Shown piece by piece: positions 17,966-25,820 of a DNA stretch of 64,000 nt; within the stretch, counting starts at the first letter, position 1, and each line of letters begins with the position of its first letter. The DNA is from an uncultured Eubacteriales bacterium (GTDB taxonomy: Bacteria; Bacillota; Clostridia; Oscillospirales; Oscillospiraceae): positions 1 to 64,000 of the forward strand of contig ONOL01000003.1 in the NCBI GenBank assembly GCA_900319465.1, read 5' to 3'. The notes beneath the pieces are model-generated. The model was not told where the DNA came from. It worked only from the letters and a program-made list of their open reading frames with translations, and made no database searches. The translations under genes and the position numbers were made by a program.

Positions 17966-18505
17966 ATGAAAAACAGGAAAAGAAATCTTACGATGACAGC
18001 GGTACTGCTTTTCGTCTGCGCGGCGGTGGCGCTCAACTGGTCGTACAACAAGCGCTGGGGAAAGCCGGACGCGGAGATGGTACTGGCTGAGGACAGCGCC
18101 ATGACGAAAGCAAACGCCGAGAGCAAGGAAAAGACGCCTGCCACGGCATCGGAGTATTTTGCGGAGGCAAGACTGACCCGGCAGGTCTCCCGGGACGAGG
18201 CGCTGCAGCTTCTGCAGGCCGCGGCGACAGCCGAGACGGCCTCTCAGGAGACCATTGACGGCGCGGTGAACGCGATCTCCGCGATGGCGACCAGCTCCAT
18301 GAAGGAAGCCCAGATCGAAAACCTGCTGATTGCCAAGGATTTTGACGACTGCGTCGTATACATCGGCAACGGCGCGATCACTGTCGCGGTCCCGGCGCCC
18401 ATGGAGGGGCTGAGCGAAGAGGCGGTCGCCCGCGTGACCGATATCATCTGCAGCGAGACGGAATATGCGGCGGCTCAGCTCAATATTATCGAGGTTCGTG
18501 CGTAA
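17966..18505 (+). CDS. spoIIIAH: Stage III sporulation protein AH
   Basis: Mother-cell membrane protein that binds forespore SpoIIQ across the septum. It has an N-terminal basic stretch and one helix (about residues 10-28), a linker, then the YscJ-like ring-building domain (TIDGAVNAI, IENLLIAKDFDDCVVYI and NIIEVRA at the end). The ATG at 17966 has GGAGG 8 nt upstream, giving 179 aa. It is the last gene of the spoIIIA operon; terminator 18510-18540 follows. Confidence 0.94.
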   Translation: MKNRKRNLTMTAVLLFVCAAVALNWSYNKRWGKPDAEMVLAEDSAMTKANAESKEKTPATASEYFAEARLTRQVSRDEALQLLQAAATAETASQETIDGAVNAISAMATSSMKEAQIENLLIAKDFDDCVVYIGNGAITVAVPAPMEGLSEEAVARVTDIICSETEYAAAQLNIIEVRA

Positions 18506-18509
18506 AAAC

Positions 18510-18550
18510 GCCCGGCGGATCCGGAAAAGATCTGCCGGGCTTCTTCTTTT
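18510..18550 (+). terminator. spoIIIA operon terminator
   Basis: Stem GCCCGGC-GGATC / GATCT-GCCGGGC (18510-18540) followed by TTCTTCTTTT. Confidence 0.85.
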
Positions 18551-18560
18551 GCAAGAGAAA

Positions 18561-18593
18561 TGCAAAAGTTTGCAAAAGTTTGCAAAAGTTTGC
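18561..18593. repeat. Three tandem copies of TGCAAAAGTT
   Basis: The 10-bp unit TGCAAAAGTT occurs three times head to tail, then a partial fourth (TGC). It lies between the spoIIIA terminator and the asp23 start. One unit equals about one helical turn, so the copies face the same side of the DNA, as in operators for a DNA-binding regulator. A TAAAAT -10-like element lies at 18627-18632. Confidence 0.7.
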
Positions 18594-18660
18594 GGGGAAA
18601 GGCTTTCTTTTTTTTGCATATCGTGATAAAATACTCTGACTACGATTAGGAGGCATCTTT

Positions 18661-19023
18661 ATGGCTGAAAATTACATCACCTGCCAGGAAGAAAACGGCA
18701 GCATCAATATTTCCGAAGACGTGATCGCGGGTATGGTACGCTCGGCCGTTCTCGAGGTCGAGGGCGTTGCCGGGCTCTCCACGACCGCCGGGGCCGAGAT
18801 TGCCGAGCTGATCGGCATCAAAACGCTGACGCGCGGCGTGAAGGTGCAGTTCCTCAACGAAAAGGTGATCGTCGATATCATCATCACCGTCGCATACGGC
18901 AGCAACATCGTGAACGTGGCGCGCAGCGTGCAGGAGAAGGTGGTCAACACTGTTTCCGCCGCCACCGGCATCCAGCAGGCGGAGGTCAACGTCCACGTTT
19001 CCGGCATCGCGTTCGACAAGTGA
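18661..19023 (+). CDS. Asp23/Gls24 family envelope stress response protein
   Basis: A 120-aa protein of the Asp23/Gls24 family, which in Staphylococcus sits near the membrane and affects envelope stress. Family features are INISEDVIAGMVRSAVLEVEGVAGL at residues 15-39, then a VKVQF...VIVDIIITV core and QEKVVNTVSAATG. AGGAGG precedes the ATG. The pairing with nusB, xseA, xseB and ispA is common in Clostridia. This gene opens a ten-gene plus-strand run ending with recN. Confidence 0.92.
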   Translation: MAENYITCQEENGSINISEDVIAGMVRSAVLEVEGVAGLSTTAGAEIAELIGIKTLTRGVKVQFLNEKVIVDIIITVAYGSNIVNVARSVQEKVVNTVSAATGIQQAEVNVHVSGIAFDK

Positions 19024-19042
19024 TCAGGCGGAGGACAGACAG

Positions 19043-19522
19043 ATGACAAGAACCGCAGCCAGAGAAATCGCCATTCAGCTTTGCTTCGCCGCGGCCTCGG
19101 CCGATCTGGAGCCCGGCGAACTGGCCGAGCGCTTTTTCGACCGGGCGTATTATGAGAGCCTGGGTGAGGAGCAGGAGCTGTTCCGGGAATATCCGGACGC
19201 GGATCAGATGGCGTATATCCTGCGTCTGACAAGCCTTGCGTCTGAGCACCGGGCGGAGATCGACGCGCTCATCGAGCGCTATGCGAAGGGCTGGCGCATC
19301 GAGCGTATCTCCCGCACGGCGCTCGCCGTGCTCCGCTGCGCCGTCTGTGAGATCTTCTACATGGAAGATATCCCCAACGCCGCCGCCATCAACGAAGCGG
19401 TCGAGCTCTGCAAGGGCTATGACGGGCCGGACACGGTATCCTTCGTCAACGGCGTGCTGGGCGGCATCATGCGCGGCGAGCTGGGGGAAACCAGCCCCGC
19501 CGAAGCGCCCGCGCAGGAATAA
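19043..19522 (+). CDS. nusB: Transcription antitermination factor NusB
   Basis: RNA-binding helical protein that with NusE (S10) supports antitermination on rRNA operons. The C-terminal family signature is clear (ERISRTALAVLRCAVCEIFYMEDIPNAAAINEAVEL split over residues 95-130, then FVNGVLGGI). At 159 aa it has a short unconserved tail. It is 19 bp after the asp23 gene and 3 bp before xseA. Confidence 0.93.
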   Translation: MTRTAAREIAIQLCFAAASADLEPGELAERFFDRAYYESLGEEQELFREYPDADQMAYILRLTSLASEHRAEIDALIERYAKGWRIERISRTALAVLRCAVCEIFYMEDIPNAAAINEAVELCKGYDGPDTVSFVNGVLGGIMRGELGETSPAEAPAQE

Positions 19523-19525
19523 GCG

Positions 19526-20734
19526 ATGGAGAGACAGGCGCTTTCCGTCACCGAGCTCAACAACCGCATCAAAGGCCTGCTGGATCTCGACCCCATGCTG
19601 GCGGACGTCTGCGTGCGCGGTGAGCTCTCCAATTACAAGATCTACCCCTCCGGGCACCACTATTTTACGCTTAAGGACAGCGAGAGCAGCCTGCGTTGCG
19701 TGATGTTCAAAGGCAGCGCCGCAAAGCTCCGCTTTCGTCCGGAAAGCGGGATGAGCGTCACGGCCTTCGGCCGCGTTTCCGTCTATCCGCGCGACGGCGC
19801 GTATCAGCTTTACTGCAGCGCACTGCAGCCTGAGGGGGCGGGCGATCTGCAGGTCGCCTTTGAGCAGCTCAAGGCAAAGCTCGCGGCCGAAGGCCTTTTC
19901 GACCGCAGCCACAAGAAGCCTCTGCCCGCCTTTCCGGAAAAGATCGCGATCGTTACCTCCTCCGCAGGTGCGGCCGTCCACGACATGATCCGTATCCTCG
20001 GCCACCGCTGGCCGATGACGAAGGTCGTGCTGCTGCCCGTACGGGTACAGGGCGTGGAGGCGCCGCCCGAAATTGCCGGCGCCATCCGCTACGCAAACGA
20101 GTTTCAGGTGGCGGACTTGATCATCACCGGGCGCGGCGGCGGGTCGATCGAAGACCTCTGGGCCTTCAACGACGAGCGCGTCGCCCGCGCGATCTATGAT
20201 TCCGGGATCCCCGTGATTTCGGCCGTGGGGCATGAGCCGGACGTGACCATCTCCGACTACGTGGCAGACGCGCGCGCGTCCACCCCTTCCAACGCGGCGG
20301 AGATTGCCGTGCCCGACCAACACGAGCTGCGCGACGCGCTGGACCATCTGGACATCCGTTCCCGCCAGGCGATGCAGAAAAAGCTCTCGCAGCTTTCGCA
20401 GAAGCTCGCCGCCCTCGCAGAAAAAAGGGTGCTGACCGATCCGAGCGTATACATCGACAACCGCAGGATGGAGCTCGATCACATGCGCGACCGGCTCTCC
20501 GCCTCGGCGGAGCGCAAGGTCTCCGCGGGCAGGCAGGAGTTTGTACGGCTCGCCTCCGCCCTTGACGCCATGAGTCCGCTCCGGGTCCTGAAAAGGGGTT
20601 ACAGCATCACCGAGGACGGCGCGGGAAACAGCGTCAAAAGCGCCTCCCAACTCAAAAAGGGCGACCGGGTGCGTCTGCGCTTTGCCGACGGCGGAGCGGA
20701 CTGCACCGTGGATTGCGTAACAGAAGGAGATTGA
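19526..20734 (+). CDS. xseA: Exodeoxyribonuclease VII large subunit
   Basis: Catalytic subunit of ExoVII, which degrades single-stranded DNA to oligonucleotides. It has an N-terminal OB fold (SVTELNNRIKGLLD...VRGELSNYKIYPSGHHYFTLKD), a central catalytic domain with ITGRGGGSIEDLWAFNDE near residue 195 and SAVGHEPDVTISD, then a long coiled-coil region. 402 aa is normal. The small subunit follows 3 bp downstream. Confidence 0.97.
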   Translation: MERQALSVTELNNRIKGLLDLDPMLADVCVRGELSNYKIYPSGHHYFTLKDSESSLRCVMFKGSAAKLRFRPESGMSVTAFGRVSVYPRDGAYQLYCSALQPEGAGDLQVAFEQLKAKLAAEGLFDRSHKKPLPAFPEKIAIVTSSAGAAVHDMIRILGHRWPMTKVVLLPVRVQGVEAPPEIAGAIRYANEFQVADLIITGRGGGSIEDLWAFNDERVARAIYDSGIPVISAVGHEPDVTISDYVADARASTPSNAAEIAVPDQHELRDALDHLDIRSRQAMQKKLSQLSQKLAALAEKRVLTDPSVYIDNRRMELDHMRDRLSASAERKVSAGRQEFVRLASALDAMSPLRVLKRGYSITEDGAGNSVKSASQLKKGDRVRLRFADGGADCTVDCVTEGD

Positions 20735-20737
20735 ACC

Positions 20738-20968
20738 ATGGCGGCAAAAAAGCTGAATTTCGAGCAGTCGCTTGCACGGCTGGACGAGATCGTACGGCAC
20801 CTGGAAAAGGGCGACCTTCCCCTGAGCGATTCTCTCAGCCTCTTTGAAGAAGGGACTGCGCTGCTCTCGTCCGCGAGCAGGATGCTCGACGAAGCGGAGC
20901 AGAAGGTCGTCAAGCTCCGCAAAGGCGCCGACCGACAGCCGGAAGAGCTTCCCTTTGAGGAGGAATAA
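20738..20968 (+). CDS. xseB: Exodeoxyribonuclease VII small subunit
   Basis: A 76-aa helical hairpin subunit that binds the XseA coiled coil. The family pattern is NFEQSLARLDEIVRHLEKG and LSLFEEGTALLSSASRML. It sits directly between xseA and ispA. Its end carries the AGGAGG that serves as ribosome binding site for ispA. Confidence 0.95.
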   Translation: MAAKKLNFEQSLARLDEIVRHLEKGDLPLSDSLSLFEEGTALLSSASRMLDEAEQKVVKLRKGADRQPEELPFEEE

Positions 20969-20969
20969 A

Positions 20970-21839
20970 ATGACGGCAAAAGAATATAAAGAAACCGTCG
21001 ACGCTGCGCTGGAGCAGTATTTTCACGCTGAGAGCTTTCCTTTTGCCGGCCTCGCCGAATCCATGCGATACAGCCTTCTCGCCGGCGGCAAGCGGATCAG
21101 GCCCATGCTGGTGCTGGAATTCTGCCGTATCTCCGGGGGCGACATGAAAGCGGCGCTGCCGGTGGCCTGCGCGGTGGAGATGCTGCACACTTACAGCCTG
21201 ATCCACGACGACCTTCCCTGTATGGACAACGACGATCTGCGGCGCGGAAGGCCGACCAACCACAAGGTTTTCGGGGAATGCACCGCCACGCTCGCCGGCG
21301 ACTGCCTGCAGGCGGAGGCGTTCGGTACCATCCTGAGCTCTGCGCTCCCGCCCGAACGGAAGGCGGCCTGCGCCGGGATCCTTGCCGGCGCGGCCGGGCT
21401 GGACGGGATCTGCGGCGGACAGTATATGGACATGGTCTGGGAAGGCCGGGCGCTCCGTTTTGAGCAGCTCAACGACATCAACAACCGCAAGACCTCTGCG
21501 CTTCTGATTGCCGCCTGCCAGATGGGCGTTGCCGCCGCGGGCGGGAGCGGGGAGATGCTGGACTGCGCGGCGCGCTATGCCGCCGCCGTCGGTCTCGCTT
21601 TCCAGATCCGCGACGATATGCTGGATGTGCTCTCGACCGAACAGGAGCTCGGCAAGCCCATCGGCTCCGATGCGCAGGAGCAGAAAAATACATTCATGGC
21701 TCTCTATGGGGAAACAAAATGCGCCGAGATGGTCCGTAAGCTGACCGAGGCGGCCAAGACGGCTTTGAAAGAAGGCGGCTTTGACGATGTGAGTTTCCTC
21801 TGCGATCTGGCGGACGCCATGGCGGTCAGACGCAGCTGA
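20970..21839 (+). CDS. ispA: Geranylgeranyl/farnesyl diphosphate synthase (polyprenyl synthetase)
   Basis: Condenses IPP with allylic diphosphates to FPP, the precursor for undecaprenyl and quinone chains. The first Asp-rich motif is HDDLPCMDNDDLRRG near residue 80, and the second is FQIRDDMLD near 212; KRIRPML binds the diphosphate. The ATG at 20970 follows GGAGG by 6 nt and gives 289 aa. Chain length (FPP versus GGPP) cannot be fixed from sequence by eye. dxs directly downstream supplies the same pathway. Confidence 0.94.
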   Translation: MTAKEYKETVDAALEQYFHAESFPFAGLAESMRYSLLAGGKRIRPMLVLEFCRISGGDMKAALPVACAVEMLHTYSLIHDDLPCMDNDDLRRGRPTNHKVFGECTATLAGDCLQAEAFGTILSSALPPERKAACAGILAGAAGLDGICGGQYMDMVWEGRALRFEQLNDINNRKTSALLIAACQMGVAAAGGSGEMLDCAARYAAAVGLAFQIRDDMLDVLSTEQELGKPIGSDAQEQKNTFMALYGETKCAEMVRKLTEAAKTALKEGGFDDVSFLCDLADAMAVRRS

Positions 21840-21849
21840 CAGGAGCCGG

Positions 21850-23700
21850 ATGGGAGCTTTTGTGGGAATCATAGAGAAAATACAATCATCCAACGATATC
21901 AAAAAACTGAGTCCGGAAGAGCTGGAGCCCCTGTGCAGCGAGCTGCGCGCGTTCCTGATCGAGAATGTCTCAAAGACCGGAGGCCACCTCGCCTCCAATC
22001 TGGGCGCTGTCGAGCTGACTGTCGCGCTGCACCGCGTCTACAATACCGCGGAAGACCGCCTGATCTTTGACGTCGGGCACCAGTGCTACGTGCACAAGAT
22101 CATCACCGGACGGCGGGACCGCTTCTCCACGCTCAGGCAGTACGGCGGTATCTCGGGCTTCCCGAAGCCCTATGAGAGCGAGGACGACGCCTTCATCGCA
22201 GGGCACGCCTCCAACTCTGTCTCCGTCGCGCTCGGCATGGCGAAGGCGCGGACGCTGCTGCATAAAAAATATGACGTGATCGCCTTTATCGGCGACGGGG
22301 CTCTGACGGGCGGGCTGTCCTACGAGGGACTCGTCTCCGCCGCGGCAAGCGGAGAGCCTATCGTCATCCTGATCAACGACAACAATATGTCCATCGACCC
22401 GAACGTCGGCGGCACGGCGAGTCTGCTGCAGAAGCTGCGTATCAAGCCCAGCTATATCCGCTTCAAGCAGGGATATCGCGAGCTGTTTTCCTACATGCCG
22501 TCGCTCTATTCCTTTAACCATCGGGCAAAGGAATGGGTCAAGGGCAAGATCCTGCCGGAAAATATGTTTTCCGCGATGGGATATGAATATATCGGCCCTG
22601 TGGACGGACACGACGTCCATATGGTCGAGCGCGTCCTGCGCTGGGCACGGGATATGAAGAAGCCCGTGATCGTCCACGCCGTGACGAAAAAAGGGAAAGG
22701 CTGCAGCTTTGCCGAAGAGCATCCGGAGCGATATCACGGCGTCGGCCCCTTTGATCCTGTGAGCGGTGAGATCTTCGGCGGGGGAGAATGCTTCTCCGAG
22801 GTCTTCGGAAAAACGCTCTGCGAACTTGCGGAAAAAGATGAGCGCATCGCCGCCGTCACCGCCGCCATGGCGTCCGGCACAGGCCTCGACCGCTTCGCCC
22901 TGCGCTTCCCGCAGCGCTTCTGCGACGTGGGCATCGCCGAGGGACACGCCGCGGCGATGGTCGCCGGCATGGCCAAGCAGGGGTTGATCCCCGTCTTTGC
23001 CGTCTATTCCAGCTTCCTGCAGAGAGCATACGACATGCTCATCCACGACGTTTCGCTGCAGAAGCTTCATGTGGTGTTCGGCGTGGACCGCGCGGGCCTC
23101 GTCGGGAGCGACGGGGAAACCCACCATGGCATCTATGACGTGAATTTCCTGCGCTCCGTACCCGGAATGACCGTGCTCTGCCCCGCAAGCTTCGGGGAAC
23201 TGCGCGCCATGCTGGAGGAGGCCGTTACCCGCATCGAAGGCCCTGTCGCCATCCGCTACCCCAGAGGCGGCGAGGGCGATTACCGCGATGTCTGCACCGA
23301 GGATGAGCAGATCGTCCGGGAAGGGACGGATCTGACGGTCGTGTGCTACGGCATTATGATCAACGACGTGCTCAAGGCGGTCAGGCAGATGGAAGAGCAG
23401 GGGATCTCCGCCGAGGTCATCAAGCTCAACAAGATCACTTATGCCAAGTTCCCCAAGGTCTTCGCCTCTCTGGAAAAGACCGGCCGGCTGCTGATGCCGG
23501 AGGAAGTCTGCGCGATCGGCTGTGTGGGCAAGCATCTGCTCGCGCAGGCGAGCGAGTCCGGACTGCATCTTCAGGCCGCGCGGTTCCTGAATCTCGGGGA
23601 CAACATCGTCTCTCACGGTTCGCGCCCGCAGCTCCTGTGCGACTTCGGCGCGGACGCGGACGCCATGGTGCGCGCAGCCGGGGAGATGTGCCGCCAATGA
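21850..23700 (+). CDS. dxs: 1-deoxy-D-xylulose-5-phosphate synthase
   Basis: Thiamine-diphosphate enzyme that joins pyruvate and glyceraldehyde 3-phosphate, first step of the MEP isoprenoid pathway. Motifs are GGHLASNLGAVELT near residue 43, the ThDP-binding GDGALTGGLSYEGL near 150 with NDNNMSI, then the transketolase-like pyrimidine domain (FAVYSSFLQRAYD, DRAGLVGSDGETHHG). Length 616 aa is usual. It overlaps the tlyA start by 4 nt (ATGA). Confidence 0.97.
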   Translation: MGAFVGIIEKIQSSNDIKKLSPEELEPLCSELRAFLIENVSKTGGHLASNLGAVELTVALHRVYNTAEDRLIFDVGHQCYVHKIITGRRDRFSTLRQYGGISGFPKPYESEDDAFIAGHASNSVSVALGMAKARTLLHKKYDVIAFIGDGALTGGLSYEGLVSAAASGEPIVILINDNNMSIDPNVGGTASLLQKLRIKPSYIRFKQGYRELFSYMPSLYSFNHRAKEWVKGKILPENMFSAMGYEYIGPVDGHDVHMVERVLRWARDMKKPVIVHAVTKKGKGCSFAEEHPERYHGVGPFDPVSGEIFGGGECFSEVFGKTLCELAEKDERIAAVTAAMASGTGLDRFALRFPQRFCDVGIAEGHAAAMVAGMAKQGLIPVFAVYSSFLQRAYDMLIHDVSLQKLHVVFGVDRAGLVGSDGETHHGIYDVNFLRSVPGMTVLCPASFGELRAMLEEAVTRIEGPVAIRYPRGGEGDYRDVCTEDEQIVREGTDLTVVCYGIMINDVLKAVRQMEEQGISAEVIKLNKITYAKFPKVFASLEKTGRLLMPEEVCAIGCVGKHLLAQASESGLHLQAARFLNLGDNIVSHGSRPQLLCDFGADADAMVRAAGEMCRQ

Positions 23701-24491
23701 AGAAAGTGCGATTGGACCAGCTCGTTTTCGAGCAGGGCTTTACCGAAAGCCGGGAACGCGCCAAGACCACGATCATGAGCGGTCTGGTTTTTGTCAACGG
23801 CCAGCGGGTCGACAAGCCCGGCGCGTCCGTTGCCCCGGATGCGAAAATCGAGGTGCGCGGCGTGGCGCTGCCTTTCGTGAGCCGCGGCGGCTTCAAGCTT
23901 GACAAGGCGCTCAAGGTCTTTCCCGTGAATCCCGCGGGCAAGCTGTGCATTGACTGCGGCGCTTCTACCGGCGGCTTTACGGACGTGCTGCTGCAGCACG
24001 GCGCGGCAAAAGTCTATGCCGTGGACGTCGGATACGGGCAGCTCGCATGGAAGCTCAGGAACGATGAGCGCGTCGTGAATCTGGAGCGCACAAATCTGCG
24101 CTATGTGGACGAATCGCGGATCCCGGAACCGCTCGACCTTGCGGTAATGGACGTGTCGTTCATCTCCATCCGCCTGGTGCTGCCTGCGGTAAAGGCGCTG
24201 CTCAAGCCCGGCGCCGACTATATCTGCCTCATCAAACCGCAGTTCGAAGCGGGCCGCGATGAGGTCGGCAAGAAGGGCGTGGTGCGCGACCCGAAGGTAC
24301 ATGAGCAGGTCGTGCGAGGCATCGTTGAATTTGCGCGAGACATCGGCTTTTCCGTGATGGGTCTTGATTTTTCGCCCATCAAGGGGCCGGAAGGCAATAT
24401 CGAATACATCTGCCATCTGAAAAACGGCGCATATGAAGCGCCGGAACCGGACGTGGCGGCTGTCGTCGCCGCATCCCACGAGAATCTGTGA
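23697..24491 (+). CDS. tlyA: TlyA-family rRNA methyltransferase (S4 plus FtsJ domains)
   Basis: A 264-aa protein with an N-terminal S4 RNA-binding domain (VRLDQLVFEQGFTESRERAKTTI) and an FtsJ-type SAM-dependent methyltransferase domain (DCGASTGGFTDVLLQHGA near residue 83, MDVSFISIR, LIKPQFEAG). TlyA in mycobacteria 2'-O-methylates 16S and 23S rRNA; Bacillus YqxC-type members are placed in the same family. The ATG at 23697 overlaps the dxs stop. Confidence 0.93.
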   Translation: MKKVRLDQLVFEQGFTESRERAKTTIMSGLVFVNGQRVDKPGASVAPDAKIEVRGVALPFVSRGGFKLDKALKVFPVNPAGKLCIDCGASTGGFTDVLLQHGAAKVYAVDVGYGQLAWKLRNDERVVNLERTNLRYVDESRIPEPLDLAVMDVSFISIRLVLPAVKALLKPGADYICLIKPQFEAGRDEVGKKGVVRDPKVHEQVVRGIVEFARDIGFSVMGLDFSPIKGPEGNIEYICHLKNGAYEAPEPDVAAVVAASHENL

Positions 24492-24500
24492 GGTGTCCCT

Positions 24501-25346
24501 ATGATCGCCATTTGCCCAAATCCCTTCCGCGATACCGACTTCGTGTATACCCGCCGGGCACGAAAGCTGCTGCAGGACGCGGGGTTTGCAACCGCTGTCT
24601 GCCCCGTCTTTGCCGACGAGGAGCCCAACCTGATCCCCGAGGATCTCCATCCCCGGAAAATCACGGAGGTCGCGTCCGCCTGCACGCTTGTGATCGTGAT
24701 CGGCGGGGACGGCACGATCCTCTCGGTCGCAAGAGCCATGCACGCAGCGCAGATCCCGCTGCTGGGCGTCAACCTCGGGACCAAGGGCTTTATGGCGTAT
24801 CTGGAACCGGAGGAACTCGGTGAGATCGTTCGCGCCGCAAGGGGGGAGACAAAAATCAGCAGGCGCATGATGCTGTCCGTTACGCTTGAGCGGGATGGCG
24901 AGGTCATTCACCGTGACCAGGCACTCAACGACGTAGTGCTCCACGGTTACGGCGACGTGATCCAGACTACCGCCTGGTGCAGCGGCGACATGATCACCAG
25001 ACTCTCCGGCGACGGCATTATCCTTGCCACGCCTACCGGCTCCACCGGCTATTCCATGTCCGCCGGCGGACCGATCGTGGAACCTGATGCGGAAAACATC
25101 CTCATCAGCCCCATCTGCGCCCACACCATGGGCGCGCGCACCTTCGTGCTCGATCCGCAGCGTACCGTGAAAGTGAGAGCGGAGAAGCTGCACGGACGGA
25201 AGGCCTATCTTTCCGTAGACGGCTATTCCGTCGCCGACCTTGCCAACGGGGACGTCGTCACCGTTCAGCGGTCGGAGCACCAGATCCTTATGGCAGACCC
25301 CGGCTTGAAGAGCTTTTATGAGATAGCATACGAAAAATTAACTTGA
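24501..25346 (+). CDS. nadK: NAD kinase
   Basis: Makes NADP+ from NAD+ and ATP or polyphosphate. Marks are VIGGDGTILSVAR near residue 73, GVNLGTKGFMAYL, the second site LNDVVLHG, and the Gly-rich ATPTGSTGYSMSAGGPI. Length 281 aa. It lies 9 bp after tlyA and 12 bp before argR, the order found in many Clostridia. Confidence 0.96.
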   Translation: MIAICPNPFRDTDFVYTRRARKLLQDAGFATAVCPVFADEEPNLIPEDLHPRKITEVASACTLVIVIGGDGTILSVARAMHAAQIPLLGVNLGTKGFMAYLEPEELGEIVRAARGETKISRRMMLSVTLERDGEVIHRDQALNDVVLHGYGDVIQTTAWCSGDMITRLSGDGIILATPTGSTGYSMSAGGPIVEPDAENILISPICAHTMGARTFVLDPQRTVKVRAEKLHGRKAYLSVDGYSVADLANGDVVTVQRSEHQILMADPGLKSFYEIAYEKLT

Positions 25347-25358
25347 CGGAGGATAATC

Positions 25359-25805
25359 ATGAAATCCGGCAGACAGAGCGAGATCCTGAAAATCATTTCC
25401 GAGCGTGACATCGAGACCCAGAACCAGCTTTTGCAGGCGCTTTCCGAGCGCGGCGTGAAAACGACGCAGGCCACCCTTTCGCGAGACATCAAGGATATGC
25501 GGCTTGTAAAGGAACTCGGTCCCAACGGCACTTATCGCTATGCGGCCGCCCGATCCGAAACGGAGAACTACGAAGAGCGGCTTAAGAAAATTTTCCGGGA
25601 GAGCATCTTGTCCTGTGATATTGCCCAGAATCTCCTCATTATCCGCACCCTGCCCGGCCTGGCCAACGGCGCTTGCTCCGCGATCGACGCCATGCACGTG
25701 GAAAACCTGGTGGGGACCCTGGCCGGCGACGATACCGCGTTTCTTGCGATGCGCGACGTCGAATCGGCAAAACACCTGTTCAGCGAGATCAAGATGCAGA
25801 TTTGA
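25359..25805 (+). CDS. argR: Arginine repressor ArgR
   Basis: Hexameric arginine-sensing regulator. The N-terminal winged-helix domain (QSEILKIISERDIETQNQLLQALSERG split over residues 5-31, then TTQATLSRDIKDMRLVK) and the C-terminal arginine-binding domain (LPGLANGACSAIDAM and GTLAGDDTAFLAMRD) are intact. Length 148 aa. The tlyA-nadK-argR-recN order is typical; no arginine genes are nearby, so it acts in trans. Confidence 0.95.
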   Translation: MKSGRQSEILKIISERDIETQNQLLQALSERGVKTTQATLSRDIKDMRLVKELGPNGTYRYAAARSETENYEERLKKIFRESILSCDIAQNLLIIRTLPGLANGACSAIDAMHVENLVGTLAGDDTAFLAMRDVESAKHLFSEIKMQI

Positions 25806-25820
25806 TTTGGAGTGACGCAG

